This document shows positions 1 through 8,539 of a DNA stretch of 48,303 nucleotides, one piece after another. Where the stretch lies: positions 1-48,303 of the forward strand of contig JAFKKM010000045.1 of NCBI GenBank assembly GCA_017305555.1, read 5' to 3'. The position numbers and the translations under genes are program-made. This stretch comes from Hyphomicrobiales bacterium (GTDB taxonomy: Bacteria > Pseudomonadota > Alphaproteobacteria > Rhizobiales > Xanthobacteraceae). A model generated the notes under the pieces. That model did not search any database. It was not told where the DNA came from and saw only the letters and a program-made list of their open reading frames with translations. Numbering within the stretch: the stretch's first letter is position 1; each line of letters begins with the position of its first letter.

Positions 1-62
1 GAGGTCCTTCCTTCGTCAGGATGACGGGAAAAACGAGGCGCGCAAAGTTGCGACGCGGCTGT

Positions 63-215
63 TCATACCGGCATCGGGAGGATCAGCGGGCAGTCGCGCA
101 GCGGGTGCTTTGTGACCGAGACGGGGCATTCGAAGATCGTTTCGAGCACCGGCGCGGCGAGCGTTTCTTCCGTGACGATAACAGGCTTGTTCACAGCAAC
201 TTCCGATCGATCCAT
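63..215 (-). CDS. possible 50-residue small protein
   Basis: An ATG-initiated minus-strand frame starts MDRSEVAVNKPVIVTEE and ends with PLILPMPV. Its composition (alternating Val/Ile/Thr, two acidic patches, few Arg) reads more like protein than the usual antisense shadow. Upstream of the ATG there is only a weak purine match (GCGG), and the start lies 11 bases from the arm of the palindromic repeat at 226-288. I recognise no family. It could be chance, or the tail of a decayed gene. Confidence 0.25.
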   Translation of the reverse strand: MDRSEVAVNKPVIVTEETLAAPVLETIFECPVSVTKHPLRDCPLILPMPV

Positions 216-225
216 ACACCGCATA

Positions 226-288
226 GCGGGCGAAGCGAAGCAATCCAGAAGTTATCACTTAAGAACTGGATTGCTTCGCTTCGCCCGC
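226..288. repeat. palindromic intergenic repeat, 23-bp arms
   Basis: Two perfect 23-bp inverted arms, 226-248 and 266-288, flank a 17-base spacer. The left arm begins GCGGGCGAAGCGAAGC. The sequence resembles the short repeat scattered through Bradyrhizobium-type genomes (attgcgagcgaagc...), and a degraded partial copy lies at 36818-36835. It is probably a small non-coding palindromic element that would form a stable hairpin. Confidence 0.7.
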
Positions 289-322
289 AATAGCGCCTCA
301 ACGAATGACAGACCGCTCTCAT

Positions 323-357
323 GATATCGCCCCGCAAGCGGGGCGAGGTGCGATATC
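323..357. repeat. nested hairpin downstream of glmM
   Basis: TCGCCCCGC (327-335) pairs with GCGGGGCGA (338-346) around an AA centre, and an outer GATATCG/CGATATC pair (323-329 and 351-357) encloses it. It lies about 100 bases past the glmM stop, in the direction glmM is transcribed. It could help end that transcript, but there is no clear U-tract, so it may simply be another palindromic repeat. Confidence 0.45.
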
Positions 358-455
358 CCCAGGAATGCGAGCCCGATTCAAACAGGCATTGAATTTAGGG
401 CAAGCGCCACTGCCGGACCACCGCCAATCCGCGATGGCTGCGATGCGGAGCGCCG

Positions 456-1805
456 TTAAGCGGCGGCGGCCGCCGCCCCCAGCGCGGTGACGATGTCGTC
501 CACCACTTCCTCGACCAGGATGCGATCGTCGCCCTCGCCCATCACGCGGATCACCGGTTCGGTGCCCGACGAGCGCACCAGCAGCCGACCGTGGCCGTTG
601 AGGCGCTTTTCGGCCGACGAGATCGCCGTCTTGACGCCAACAGCCTCCAGCGGCTTGCCGGCACGATACCGAACGTTCTTCAGGATCTGCGGCAGCGGAT
701 CGAACCGATGACAGACTTCCGACACCGGACGCTGATGCTTCTGGATCACCGCGAGCACTTGGAGCGCCGCGACGAAGCCGTCGCCGGTGGTGGCGTAGTC
801 CGACAGGATGATGTGGCCGGAAGGTTCGCCGCCGAGATTGTAGCCACCCGCCAGCATCTGTTCGAGCACGTAGCGGTCGCCGACCGCGGTGCGGACCAGA
901 TCGAGGCCGATGCCCTTGAGGAAACGCTCAAGACCGAGATTGGACATCACGGTAGAAACGAGACCCGGCTGCGCCAGCCGGCCGTCCTCTTTCCAGCTTT
1001 CGGCGATCACCGCCAGCAATTGATCGCCGTCGACGACGTGGCCGCGCTCATCGACCACGATGACGCGGTCGGCGTCACCATCGAGCGCAATGCCGATATC
1101 GGCCCGCATCTCGCGCACCTTGCGGCTCAGCGCTTCCGGTTCGGTCGAACCGCATTCCTTGTTAATGTTGAAGCCATCCGGCTCAACGCCGATCGAAATC
1201 ACGTCGGCGCCAAGCTCCCACAACGCCTTCGGCACCACGCCATAGGCTGCGCCGTTGGCGCAATCGACCACGACGCGCAGGCCGTCGAGACTGATGTCGC
1301 GCGGCAGCGTGCGCTTGGCGAATTCGATGTAGCGGTCATGCACGCCATCGATGCGCTTGGCACGCCCAAGGCTGCGGCTCGCCGCCAACCGCTTGTCGAG
1401 ATTCTCGTCGAGCAATTCCTCGATCTGCCTTTCGACCTCATCCGACAACTTGAAGCCGGCGGGGCCGAACAGCTTGATGCCGTTATCCTCGTAAAGATTG
1501 TGCGAGGCGGAAATCATCACGCCGAGGTCGGCGCGCATCGACTTGGTCAGCATTGCGACCGCCGGCGTCGGCAACGGGCCGACCAGCAGCACGTCCATGC
1601 CGACCGAGGTGAATCCCGCGACCATCGCGTTCTCGATCATGTAGCCGGAGAGCCGGGTATCCTTGCCGATCACCACGCGATGGCGATAGTCGCCGCGTTG
1701 AAAGGCGAGACCCGCCGCCTGGCCCACCTTCATCGCCAGTTCGGGCGTAATCACCCCGTTGGCGCGACCGCGGATGCCATCGGTCCCAAAATATTTCCGG
1801 CTCAT
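456..1805 (-). CDS. glmM: phosphoglucosamine mutase GlmM
   Basis: Interconverts glucosamine-6-phosphate and glucosamine-1-phosphate in the cytoplasm, the step feeding UDP-GlcNAc for peptidoglycan and lipopolysaccharide. The 449-residue length is normal. The N-terminus [13 protein letters not shown] is the family signature. The phosphoserine loop ISASHN puts the catalytic serine at about residue 101, the metal loop is DGDADR, and the phosphate-binding loop near the C-terminus is [10 protein letters not shown]. The frame stays open 19 codons upstream, but I start at MSRKYFG because a GGGGGA ribosome site precedes it and the signature begins there. In many alphaproteobacteria glmM follows ftsH-folP. 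Here the gene upstream on this strand is an unrelated small protein, so it seems to stand alone. Confidence 0.97.
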   Translation of the reverse strand: MSRKYFGTDGIRGRANGVITPELAMKVGQAAGLAFQRGDYRHRVVIGKDTRLSGYMIENAMVAGFTSVGMDVLLVGPLPTPAVAMLTKSMRADLGVMISASHNLYEDNGIKLFGPAGFKLSDEVERQIEELLDENLDKRLAASRSLGRAKRIDGVHDRYIEFAKRTLPRDISLDGLRVVVDCANGAAYGVVPKALWELGADVISIGVEPDGFNINKECGSTEPEALSRKVREMRADIGIALDGDADRVIVVDERGHVVDGDQLLAVIAESWKEDGRLAQPGLVSTVMSNLGLERFLKGIGLDLVRTAVGDRYVLEQMLAGGYNLGGEPSGHIILSDYATTGDGFVAALQVLAVIQKHQRPVSEVCHRFDPLPQILKNVRYRAGKPLEAVGVKTAISSAEKRLNGHGRLLVRSSGTEPVIRVMGEGDDRILVEEVVDDIVTALGAAAAAA

Positions 1806-1862
1806 AAAAGTATCCCCCAGCGAAATCATCTGGCGCCAGCAGCGGTTTACCGCACCGGCCAT

Positions 1863-2033
1863 GCTCTAGCGTTCGGTCGCCACGCGAGGTCCGCGAGCAT
1901 AACTGGGCCGGTTTATAATGCGTTTACCGCGCCGGCGACTTCAAGAAATATGATGAATCATTACCGTGCGCAGAATCCGTACTTCGCACATAACTATCTG
2001 ATATACATATATATTTCAAATACCTACCGAGAG
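1863..2033. other. AT-rich intergenic segment upstream of glmM
   Basis: No gene seen. It should hold the glmM promoter (minus strand). The stretch 1985-2030 is markedly AT-rich for this genome (runs such as gatatacatatatattt), and it directly follows the stop of the small gene at 2034-2243 in that gene's direction of transcription. No convincing hairpin terminator or -35/-10 pair with good spacing was found. Confidence 0.4.
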
Positions 2034-2519
<486 letters not shown>

Positions 2520-2603
2520 TCATTCGCTGACGCAAAGATAATTTTGTCTGGCGCGGGGACATGCTAGAGCAACCTGAAGGCTGAAGAAAGCAAGGGGCCG
2601 AGA

Positions 2604-3746
2604 ATGTCCATCAAGCACGTCACCTGCATTGAAGATCTCCGCGAAATCCATAAACGTCGGGTGCCGAAGGCCTTCTTCGACTATTGCGACCGCGGGTCCT
2701 ATACCGAGGATACGCTGCGCGCCAATCGCGCCGATCTCGAAGCAATCAAATTCCGCCAGCGCATCCTGCGCGACGTTTCCAAGCGCGACACCTCGACCAC
2801 CATTCTCGGCGAACCGGCAGCGTTGCCGCTGATCCTCGCGCCCGTGGGTCTGACAGGGATGCAGCATGGCGACGGCGAAATCCACGCCTGCCGCGCAGCA
2901 CAGGCCGCCGGCATTCCCTACACCCTGTCCACGATGTCGATCTGCTCGATCGAGGACGTTGCCGCCAACGTCGACAAGCCGTTCTGGTTCCAGCTTTACG
3001 TCATGAAGGACCGCGGCTTCATCAAGGCGCTAATCGAACGCGCCATCGCGGCGAAGTGCAGCGCGCTGGTGCTCACCGTCGATCTGCAAGTGATCGGCCA
3101 GCGCCATCAGGACATCAAGAACGGCATGACGGTGCCGCCGGAATGGAGCCTGTCGAAGCTGTTCGACTTCGCTACCAAGCCGCAATGGGTTGCGGGCGTC
3201 TTGCGCGGCAAGCGCCGCACCTTTGGCAACCTCGCCGGCCACATCAAGGGCATGGAGAACGTCACCCAGCTCGGGCAGTGGACCAACTCGCAGTTCGACA
3301 CCACACTGAACTGGAAAGACCTCGACTGGATCCGCTCGATCTGGCCCGGCAAGCTGATTATCAAGGGCATCCTCGACATCGAGGACGCCCGCGAGGCGGT
3401 GAAGACCGGCGCGCAGGCATTGGTCGTCTCGAACCACGGCGGCCGCCAGCTCGACGGTGCGCAATCCTCCATCGAGGTGTTGCCTGAGATTGTCGCAGCA
3501 GTCGGCGACCAGATCGAGATCATGTTCGACGGCGGCATCCGTTCGGGGCAGGACGTGGTGCGCGCGCTGGCGCTCGGCGCCAAGTCCTGCATGATCGGCC
3601 GTGCTTATGCCTACGGACTCGGCGCCTATGGCGAAGCCGGCGTCGCCAAGGCCATCGACATCATCCGCAACGAAATGCTGGTAACCATGGGCCTGTGCGG
3701 CGTCAACACCATCGCCGAGATCGACGAACATATCCTGGCGGGCTAA
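2604..3746 (+). CDS. lldD: FMN-dependent alpha-hydroxy-acid (L-lactate) dehydrogenase
   Basis: A 380-residue member of the FMN-dependent alpha-hydroxy-acid oxidase family, oxidising L-lactate (or a similar 2-hydroxy acid) and passing electrons to the respiratory chain. Visible signatures: the FMN-loop region LILAPVGLTGM (about 76-86), LVLTVDLQVIGQR (about 155-167), the lysine of IIKGI (about 254), and the active-site SNHGGRQLDG (276-285) with the catalytic His278 and Arg281. The phosphate-binding FDGGIRSGQDVV follows. Length matches LldD. LldD is the closest fit; glycolate or mandelate oxidase-type specificity cannot be excluded from sequence. It is monocistronic in this window, with no lactate permease or LldR beside it. 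Confidence 0.9.
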   Translation: MSIKHVTCIEDLREIHKRRVPKAFFDYCDRGSYTEDTLRANRADLEAIKFRQRILRDVSKRDTSTTILGEPAALPLILAPVGLTGMQHGDGEIHACRAAQAAGIPYTLSTMSICSIEDVAANVDKPFWFQLYVMKDRGFIKALIERAIAAKCSALVLTVDLQVIGQRHQDIKNGMTVPPEWSLSKLFDFATKPQWVAGVLRGKRRTFGNLAGHIKGMENVTQLGQWTNSQFDTTLNWKDLDWIRSIWPGKLIIKGILDIEDAREAVKTGAQALVVSNHGGRQLDGAQSSIEVLPEIVAAVGDQIEIMFDGGIRSGQDVVRALALGAKSCMIGRAYAYGLGAYGEAGVAKAIDIIRNEMLVTMGLCGVNTIAEIDEHILAG

Positions 3747-3855
3747 GCAGCCATCCGCTGACAGCACAGCGGCGCACGCACTTGTGTGCGGCGCAAGGCG
3801 AAACAAAATGTCACACTGCGCGTCTTCTGATCGGCAATCAGAACAGGAGACGACG

Positions 3856-4278
3856 ATGCGACGTTATTCGGTTGTTGCGCTGTGCGCGGCCGTAGCGCTG
3901 GCGATCGCCGCGCCGACTGCGGCTTCCGCCCGTGGCGGCTTCGGTGGTCATGGCGGCGGCGGCTTTCACGGCGGCGGGTTCCATGGTGGCGGTTTCCATG
4001 GCGGAGGCTTTCATGGTGGAGGCTTCCACGGCGGTGGATGGCATCACCGCGGCGGCGGCTGGGGATGGGGCGCAGGCGCGCTCGGCGTCGGACTGGGCCT
4101 CGGCCTCGCTGGCGCCTACGCTTACCCGTACGGCTATGGCTACGGCTATCCCTACGGCGGTTACGGCTACGCGGCCTATCCCTACGGCGGCTATGGCGAC
4201 GGTGGCTGCTACCTGACCCGGCAGCGAGTCTGGACGCCCTACGGCTGGCGCATCCGCCGCGTGGAAGTCTGCGACTGA
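3856..4278 (+). CDS. exported Gly/His/Tyr-rich repetitive protein
   Basis: 140 residues. A signal peptide covers about residues 1-24 (MRRYSVVALCAAVALAIAAP, then TAASA). It is followed by near-perfect repeats of GGFHGG, a Gly/Trp linker, a hydrophobic Gly-rich stretch, repeats of Tyr-Gly-Tyr-Pro type, and a more ordinary C-terminus CYLTRQRVWTPYGWRIRRVEVCD whose two cysteines may pair. The start is fixed by AGGAG 7 bases upstream; an upstream ATG at 3784 lacks this. Similar short exported Gly-rich proteins are frequent in Bradyrhizobium relatives. The His-rich repeats could bind metal, but that is inference from composition only. Confidence 0.8.
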   Translation: MRRYSVVALCAAVALAIAAPTAASARGGFGGHGGGGFHGGGFHGGGFHGGGFHGGGFHGGGWHHRGGGWGWGAGALGVGLGLGLAGAYAYPYGYGYGYPYGGYGYAAYPYGGYGDGGCYLTRQRVWTPYGWRIRRVEVCD

Positions 4279-4304
4279 CGGCACCCGCTTTTCGGGAGCG
4301 CGTT

Positions 4305-5150
4305 CTACCGCGAGGCCGCCAGATCGACCTCGACCAGTTGGCGCAGTTCGGGCGTGACCTCCGGCTTGCGTCCGAACCACAGTTCGAACCCACGCACGGC
4401 CTGATGCAGCAACATGCCGAGTCCATCGGCGGTGCGCAGGCCCCGTCCCCGCGCTGCCGTCAGCAGCGGCGTATCTAGCGGCACATAGACCAGGTCGGCG
4501 ACAGTCGCCTGCGCCGGCAACAATCCCAGGTCGATCTCCAGCGCGGGCTGGCCCTTCATACCGAGCGAGGTGGTGTTGACCAGCAATTGCGCGCGCGGCA
4601 GCAGTTCGCCGAGCGCCTCCCAGCCACGCGGCGAAACCCGCGCGCCGAACTGATCGGCCAGTGCTTGCGCTCGCCCCGCCGTACGATTGACGAGATGCAC
4701 GCGCTTGAGACCACGTTCCAGCAAACCGAACACCACCGCGCGCGATGAGCCGCCCGCACCGAGCACCACGGCTTCGTCAGCGACATCCCAGCCCGGCGCG
4801 CTGGCGTCGAGATTGTTGATGAAGCCCTCGATGTCAGTGTTGGTTGAGCGGAGCGTTTCGCCTTCATACCACAACGTATTGGCGGCACCGACCGACCGCG
4901 CACGCTCGTCCGGCTCGGTCAACAACAGCGCCCGCTCCTTGTGCGGGATGGTGACGTTCGCCCCGACGAAACCGTGGTGCGACAGGTTCTGCACGAATTC
5001 GGCGAAACCCTCCGGCGGCACTGCCTCGATGTTGTAACCGCCCGCGATGCCGAATCGATGCAGCCAATGATGATGGATGATCGGCGAGCGCGAATGCGCG
5101 GCCGGCCAGCCGATCAGGCAGGCGGCGGGAGCTTTCTCGGACGCGGGCAT
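4305..5150 (-). CDS. aroE: shikimate dehydrogenase (NADP+)
   Basis: Reduces 3-dehydroshikimate to shikimate in aromatic amino-acid biosynthesis. 281 residues, normal length. Substrate loop SRSP (20-23), NVTIPHK with catalytic Lys71, NTDIEGF with catalytic Asp106, and the dinucleotide loop GAGGSSRA (131-138). NRT follows near 155, the usual NADPH-selectivity position. GGAGA precedes the ATG by 6 bases. In many Rhizobiales aroE sits between maf and coaE-dnaQ. Here it is alone, 76 bases behind a sulfate-type transporter gene, so it may be a relocated or second copy. Confidence 0.93.
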   Translation of the reverse strand: MPASEKAPAACLIGWPAAHSRSPIIHHHWLHRFGIAGGYNIEAVPPEGFAEFVQNLSHHGFVGANVTIPHKERALLLTEPDERARSVGAANTLWYEGETLRSTNTDIEGFINNLDASAPGWDVADEAVVLGAGGSSRAVVFGLLERGLKRVHLVNRTAGRAQALADQFGARVSPRGWEALGELLPRAQLLVNTTSLGMKGQPALEIDLGLLPAQATVADLVYVPLDTPLLTAARGRGLRTADGLGMLLHQAVRGFELWFGRKPEVTPELRQLVEVDLAASR

Positions 5151-5226
5151 CGCTTTTCTCCGTCACGGCAATGTCGCCGTTCCCTTCACGCGGCACGATG
5201 CGCTTGTCAATGCGCGATCCGCCGCC

Positions 5227-6975
5227 TCAGGTTACGAGCCGCTTCATCGGTATAACGACGGACTGCTCGCGGAGTTGCCGGATATCCTCTAACGCCCGCT
5301 CGATCGTCTCGCGGTACTTCGCCAGCGGCGGCCGCACACCGTGGGTCAGCAACATACGACGCACGCCGCGTGACCCGCCGGTGATGTAAAGCCGCATCCC
5401 CTGCCGCTGCGCTTTCACGGCAAGCCGATGGATGGCATTGGCGGCGGTCGAATCCATCAGCGGCACGGCACTGACGTCGATTACAAACGCCTTGTGGCGG
5501 CCGGCGATGTTGTCGAGCACTGCGCCCACCGTCGAGGCGGCGCCGAAGAAGAATGCACCGGTGATGCGATACACCACCACGTCGGGATCGGTTGCCAGCG
5601 AGGGATCGTAAGGCACCCGTGCGCCGTTGGTGTCATCCGCCTTGTCGTCGGTTGCAAGCGGCGCACCTGCCTCAACGCCGGTGGCTTCCGCCATGCGGTT
5701 GATGAACAGCACCGCACCGAGCGCGAAGCCGACCAGGATGCCCTCGGTGAGATCGCGGAAGACGGTGAGCAGAAAGGTCGCCATCAACACCGTGGCGTCA
5801 CCCCATGACGAGCGCAGCAGGGTCCAGAATTCCTGCTTCTCCGCCATGCCCCACGCCACGATCACTAGCACCGCCGCCAGCGCCGACAGCGGGATGTAGC
5901 TCGCCAACGGCGCGGCGATCAGCATGAACAACAGCAGGAACGCCGAATGCATCATGCCGGCGATCGGCCCGCGCGCGCCGGCGCGCACGTTGGTCGCGGT
6001 GCGCGCGATCAGGCCGGTGACGCAGATGCCGCCGAACAGAGGCGAGGCAATATTGGCAACGCCCTGCGCCACCAACTCGCAATTGGAGCGGTGACGGCGC
6101 CCGGTCATGCCGTCGGCAACCACCGCCGACAACAGCGATTCAATCGCCGCCAGCAGCGCGAACGCGATCGCGTCCGGCAGCACCGCCTGCATCTTCGCGA
6201 CGGAGAACGCCGGCAGTGTTGGTGCCGGCAGCGTCTCGGGAATACCGCCGAAACGCGAGCCGATGGTTTCCACCGGCAGCGACAACGCCCATGCCACCAG
6301 CGTCGCCACCACGACGCCGATCAGAATGCTCGGCCAGGTCGGCCGCAGCTTGCGCACGCCGACCATCACCGCGATGGCAAGCACCGCCAGCGCGATGGCC
6401 CAGACGTTGACGGTGCCGGCGGCGTGCCACAGCACGACGAGCTTGGGCAGCAGTTCGCCCGGCTCATGACCGGACAGCTTGAGGCCGAACAGATCGTGCA
6501 ACTGACTGGCGAAGATGATGACGGCGATGCCGGCGGTGAATCCGACCGTCACCGGATAGGGAATGAACTTGACGTACGTGCCGATGCGCAGAAGGCCGGC
6601 GGCAACGAGAAAGACGCCCGCCATCATGGTGGCAAGGATGACGCCGTCGACGCCGTGGCGCTCCACCGTCAGCGCCACCAGAACGATGAAAGCACCCGCG
6701 GGTCCACCGACCTGAAAGCGGCTGCCGCCGAGCAGCGAGACGAAGAGGCCACCGATAATGGCGGTGTAGAGCCCGCGATCCGGCGTCACGCCGGAGGCGA
6801 TGGCGATCGCCATCGACAACGGCAACGCAACGATAGCGACTGTGAGACCGGCGACAATGTCGGCGCGCAAATCTTTCAGGCCGTAGCCTTCGCGCAGCAC
6901 CGTGATTAGTTTTGGCGTGAACAATTCCGCAAAGCTGGCGCCGCGCGGCGACGCCCCGTTACCCGTCCTGGCCAT
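5227..6975 (-). CDS. SulP-family anion transporter with STAS domain
   Basis: About 582 residues. The N-terminal two-thirds is polytopic membrane protein with the SulP opening (LRADIVAGLTVAIVALPLSM, then AIASGVTPDRGLYTAIIGG) and the GGSRFQVGGPAGAF motif. The C-terminus is a cytoplasmic STAS domain (about 460-565) with VIDVSAVPLMDSTAANA. The family carries sulfate, bicarbonate or other small anions; specificity cannot be read here. The frame is open to a GTG at 6999. I prefer the ATG at 6975 because GGGAG lies 6 bases before it. aroE follows on the same strand. No carbonic anhydrase or sulfate-assimilation genes are nearby to hint at substrate. Confidence 0.9.
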   Translation of the reverse strand: MARTGNGASPRGASFAELFTPKLITVLREGYGLKDLRADIVAGLTVAIVALPLSMAIAIASGVTPDRGLYTAIIGGLFVSLLGGSRFQVGGPAGAFIVLVALTVERHGVDGVILATMMAGVFLVAAGLLRIGTYVKFIPYPVTVGFTAGIAVIIFASQLHDLFGLKLSGHEPGELLPKLVVLWHAAGTVNVWAIALAVLAIAVMVGVRKLRPTWPSILIGVVVATLVAWALSLPVETIGSRFGGIPETLPAPTLPAFSVAKMQAVLPDAIAFALLAAIESLLSAVVADGMTGRRHRSNCELVAQGVANIASPLFGGICVTGLIARTATNVRAGARGPIAGMMHSAFLLLFMLIAAPLASYIPLSALAAVLVIVAWGMAEKQEFWTLLRSSWGDATVLMATFLLTVFRDLTEGILVGFALGAVLFINRMAEATGVEAGAPLATDDKADDTNGARVPYDPSLATDPDVVVYRITGAFFFGAASTVGAVLDNIAGRHKAFVIDVSAVPLMDSTAANAIHRLAVKAQRQGMRLYITGGSRGVRRMLLTHGVRPPLAKYRETIERALEDIRQLREQSVVIPMKRLVT

Positions 6976-7032
6976 CCGATGCTCCCGACCTCGCCTCACG
7001 CAAAGCGCTGCAAGCAGTCGGCCGGTCGATGG

Positions 7033-7299
7033 TCAGACGCGCGGCGGCGGTCCGGGTTGCTTCAGGCGCACCCCGCGCCCGCCGTCATCGCTCCGCACAT
7101 GTTCACCGATGAGGTCCACGCCCGCGCGATTCAACGCATCGACCACCTTGGTCAGGGACTCGACGACGCCGCGCACATTGCCTTCGCTGGCTTCCATGCG
7201 CTGAATCGTCGGCAACGAAACCCCTGCGAGTTCCGCCAGCGTCTTCTGATCTATGCCGAGCAGCGCCCGCGCTGCTCGCATCTGGAATGAGGTGATCAA
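7033..7299 (-). CDS. small XRE-type helix-turn-helix regulator
   Basis: About 88 residues. The Cro/C1-type HTH spans roughly residues 7-40 (QMRAARALLGIDQKTLAELA, then GVSLPTIQRMEAS). The C-terminus is short and basic. The frame runs to 7368, but the promoter boxes at 7322-7350 lie inside that extension, so an ATG at 7368 would be upstream of the transcript start. I therefore propose the TTG at 7299 (giving MITSFQMRAAR); the ATG at 7281 is the alternative. Neither has a strong ribosome site. Such short HTH proteins typically act as dimers at their own promoters. An inverted repeat around the -35 box supports autoregulation. Confidence 0.75.
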   Translation of the reverse strand: MITSFQMRAARALLGIDQKTLAELAGVSLPTIQRMEASEGNVRGVVESLTKVVDALNRAGVDLIGEHVRSDDGGRGVRLKQPGPPPRV

Positions 7300-7321
7300 T
7301 GCCAGAATTCCATGCTGGAAA

Positions 7322-7350
7322 GTTATAATTGATGTATCATACAATGACAA
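7322..7350 (-). promoter_or_regulatory. sigma70-type promoter of the HTH regulator
   Basis: Minus-strand TTGTCA (7345-7350), a 17-base spacer, then TATAAC (7322-7327). This is unusually close to consensus for such a GC-rich genome. Transcription would begin near 7315, leaving a short leader before the TTG at 7299 or ATG at 7281. Confidence 0.7.
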
Positions 7351-7367
7351 TGATATAAAATACATCA
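7330..7367. promoter_or_regulatory. inverted repeat flanking the -35 box, candidate operator
   Basis: TGATGTAT (7330-7337) and ATACATCA (7360-7367) are perfect 8-bp inverted arms. One lies in the spacer beside the -10 box and the other just upstream of the -35 box of the regulator's promoter. The placement suggests binding by the regulator itself. Confidence 0.5.
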
Positions 7368-7437
7368 CATCAGATGTTCGAAACGATCCGCACCTGATGA
7401 TCTACGGCATTCCCAACATAGCGAACAGCCCGAAATG

Positions 7438-7467
7438 AAGAGGCCCGATCCGGGACCGGGCCTCTTT
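7438..7467 (-). terminator. hairpin downstream of the methyltransferase gene
   Basis: AAGAGGCCCG (7438-7447) pairs with CGGGCCTCTT (7457-7466), a 10-bp stem with a 9-base loop. It lies 51 bases past the stop of the minus-strand methyltransferase. The U-tract is weak on both strands (TTT on the plus side), so efficiency is uncertain. Confidence 0.5.
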
Positions 7468-7517
7468 GGATTCGTCAAACGCGACGCAGGTTGCGCCGCC
7501 GTGGGTAATGCACGACG

Positions 7518-8351
7518 TTACGATTTCACGATAACGACCTCGAAATATTCTCCCGGCAGCACCACGGTGCCGTCGCGGGCGGTATTGTGACGCTCAATCA
7601 AGGCCACGAGGTCCGCCAGGAACAACCGCCCCTTGTTATCGCCGAGCGCCGCGACCGCCTTGTGGACCGGCCCGTAGTAATCCTTGAACACATCGACGAA
7701 GTGCGCTGCCGATCGATACCGGAAGATGAAGTCCTTGCTCTCGGCGTTGATCGAAGCCGCACCGGCGCCGAACAGATCGGACAGCCCCTCCCGAGTCCCC
7801 CACCGTGCGGGAGATTTCGTACCCGCCGGCGGCGGCAGGTATTTGCCGAGCGCCTTGAAGACCTGGCCGATGAAGCCGTCCGGCGTCCAGTTAGCGAGGC
7901 CGATCTTGCCGCCGGACTTGCACACCCGCAACATTTCCGCCGCCGCGCGTTCCTGATCCGGCGTGAACATCACGCCGAAGCTTGACGTCACCACATCGAA
8001 ACTCGCGTCCGCGAACGGCAACGCCTCGGCGTCGGCTTCGCGAAAATCGATGGTCCAGCCCTCGGCTGCGGCGCGCACCCGGCCGCGCTCCAGCCAGACC
8101 GGCACGTAATCGGTCGAGGTGACCTCGCACCAGCGCCGCGCCGCCGCCAACGTAACGTTGCCGTTGCCGGCGGCGACATCCAGCACGCGCTGCCCGGCGC
8201 GCAGGTCCAGCGCCTCACACAGATTCTCGCCGACGATTTGAAGGGTCGCACCGATGATCGCATAGTCGCCGGACGCCCAGGCATCGTGCTGGCGCATCTT
8301 GATCGCGGCGAGATCCGGCCTGGTCGGAGTAATCGTTTCAAGAACGGACAT
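7518..8351 (-). CDS. class I SAM-dependent methyltransferase
   Basis: 277 residues. The SAM-binding motif I is VLDVAAGNGNVTLAAARR (about 57-74), with the acidic motif II region following TSTDYVP, and FREADAEALPFADASFDVV as motifs III/IV, the UbiE/Methyltransf_11-25 pattern. Small-molecule methylation is likely; the substrate is unknown. AGGAG lies about 8 bases before the ATG at 8351, which excludes the 32-codon upstream extension of the frame. It is divergent from the AraC-type regulator at 8540, and the 188-base gap contains a palindrome (8439-8448). The regulator may therefore control this gene, which is inference. Confidence 0.85.
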   Translation of the reverse strand: MSVLETITPTRPDLAAIKMRQHDAWASGDYAIIGATLQIVGENLCEALDLRAGQRVLDVAAGNGNVTLAAARRWCEVTSTDYVPVWLERGRVRAAAEGWTIDFREADAEALPFADASFDVVTSSFGVMFTPDQERAAAEMLRVCKSGGKIGLANWTPDGFIGQVFKALGKYLPPPAGTKSPARWGTREGLSDLFGAGAASINAESKDFIFRYRSAAHFVDVFKDYYGPVHKAVAALGDNKGRLFLADLVALIERHNTARDGTVVLPGEYFEVVIVKS

Positions 8352-8438
8352 GACGCATCTCCTCGCTGGATTGTGAAAGATCGAGTTATTCGCGCTCGGC
8401 CGGATTCTGGGTCTGCCGCGTCCGCCTTCGCTATGCAG

Positions 8439-8448
8439 CTTGCGCAAG
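8439..8448. promoter_or_regulatory. CTTGCGCAAG palindrome between divergent genes
   Basis: A 10-bp perfect palindrome flanked by direct TGCAG repeats (8434-8438 and 8453-8457), midway between the divergent methyltransferase and AraC-type regulator genes. It is a candidate regulator site, by position only. Confidence 0.3.
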
Positions 8449-8539
8449 TTGATGCAGAATGCGCAGCGAAATCCGGCGCGGTGCGGATTAGCGCGCGCCC
8501 GCTGATCTGCCTCGAGAGGCTGATACGGGAGTGATCCCT

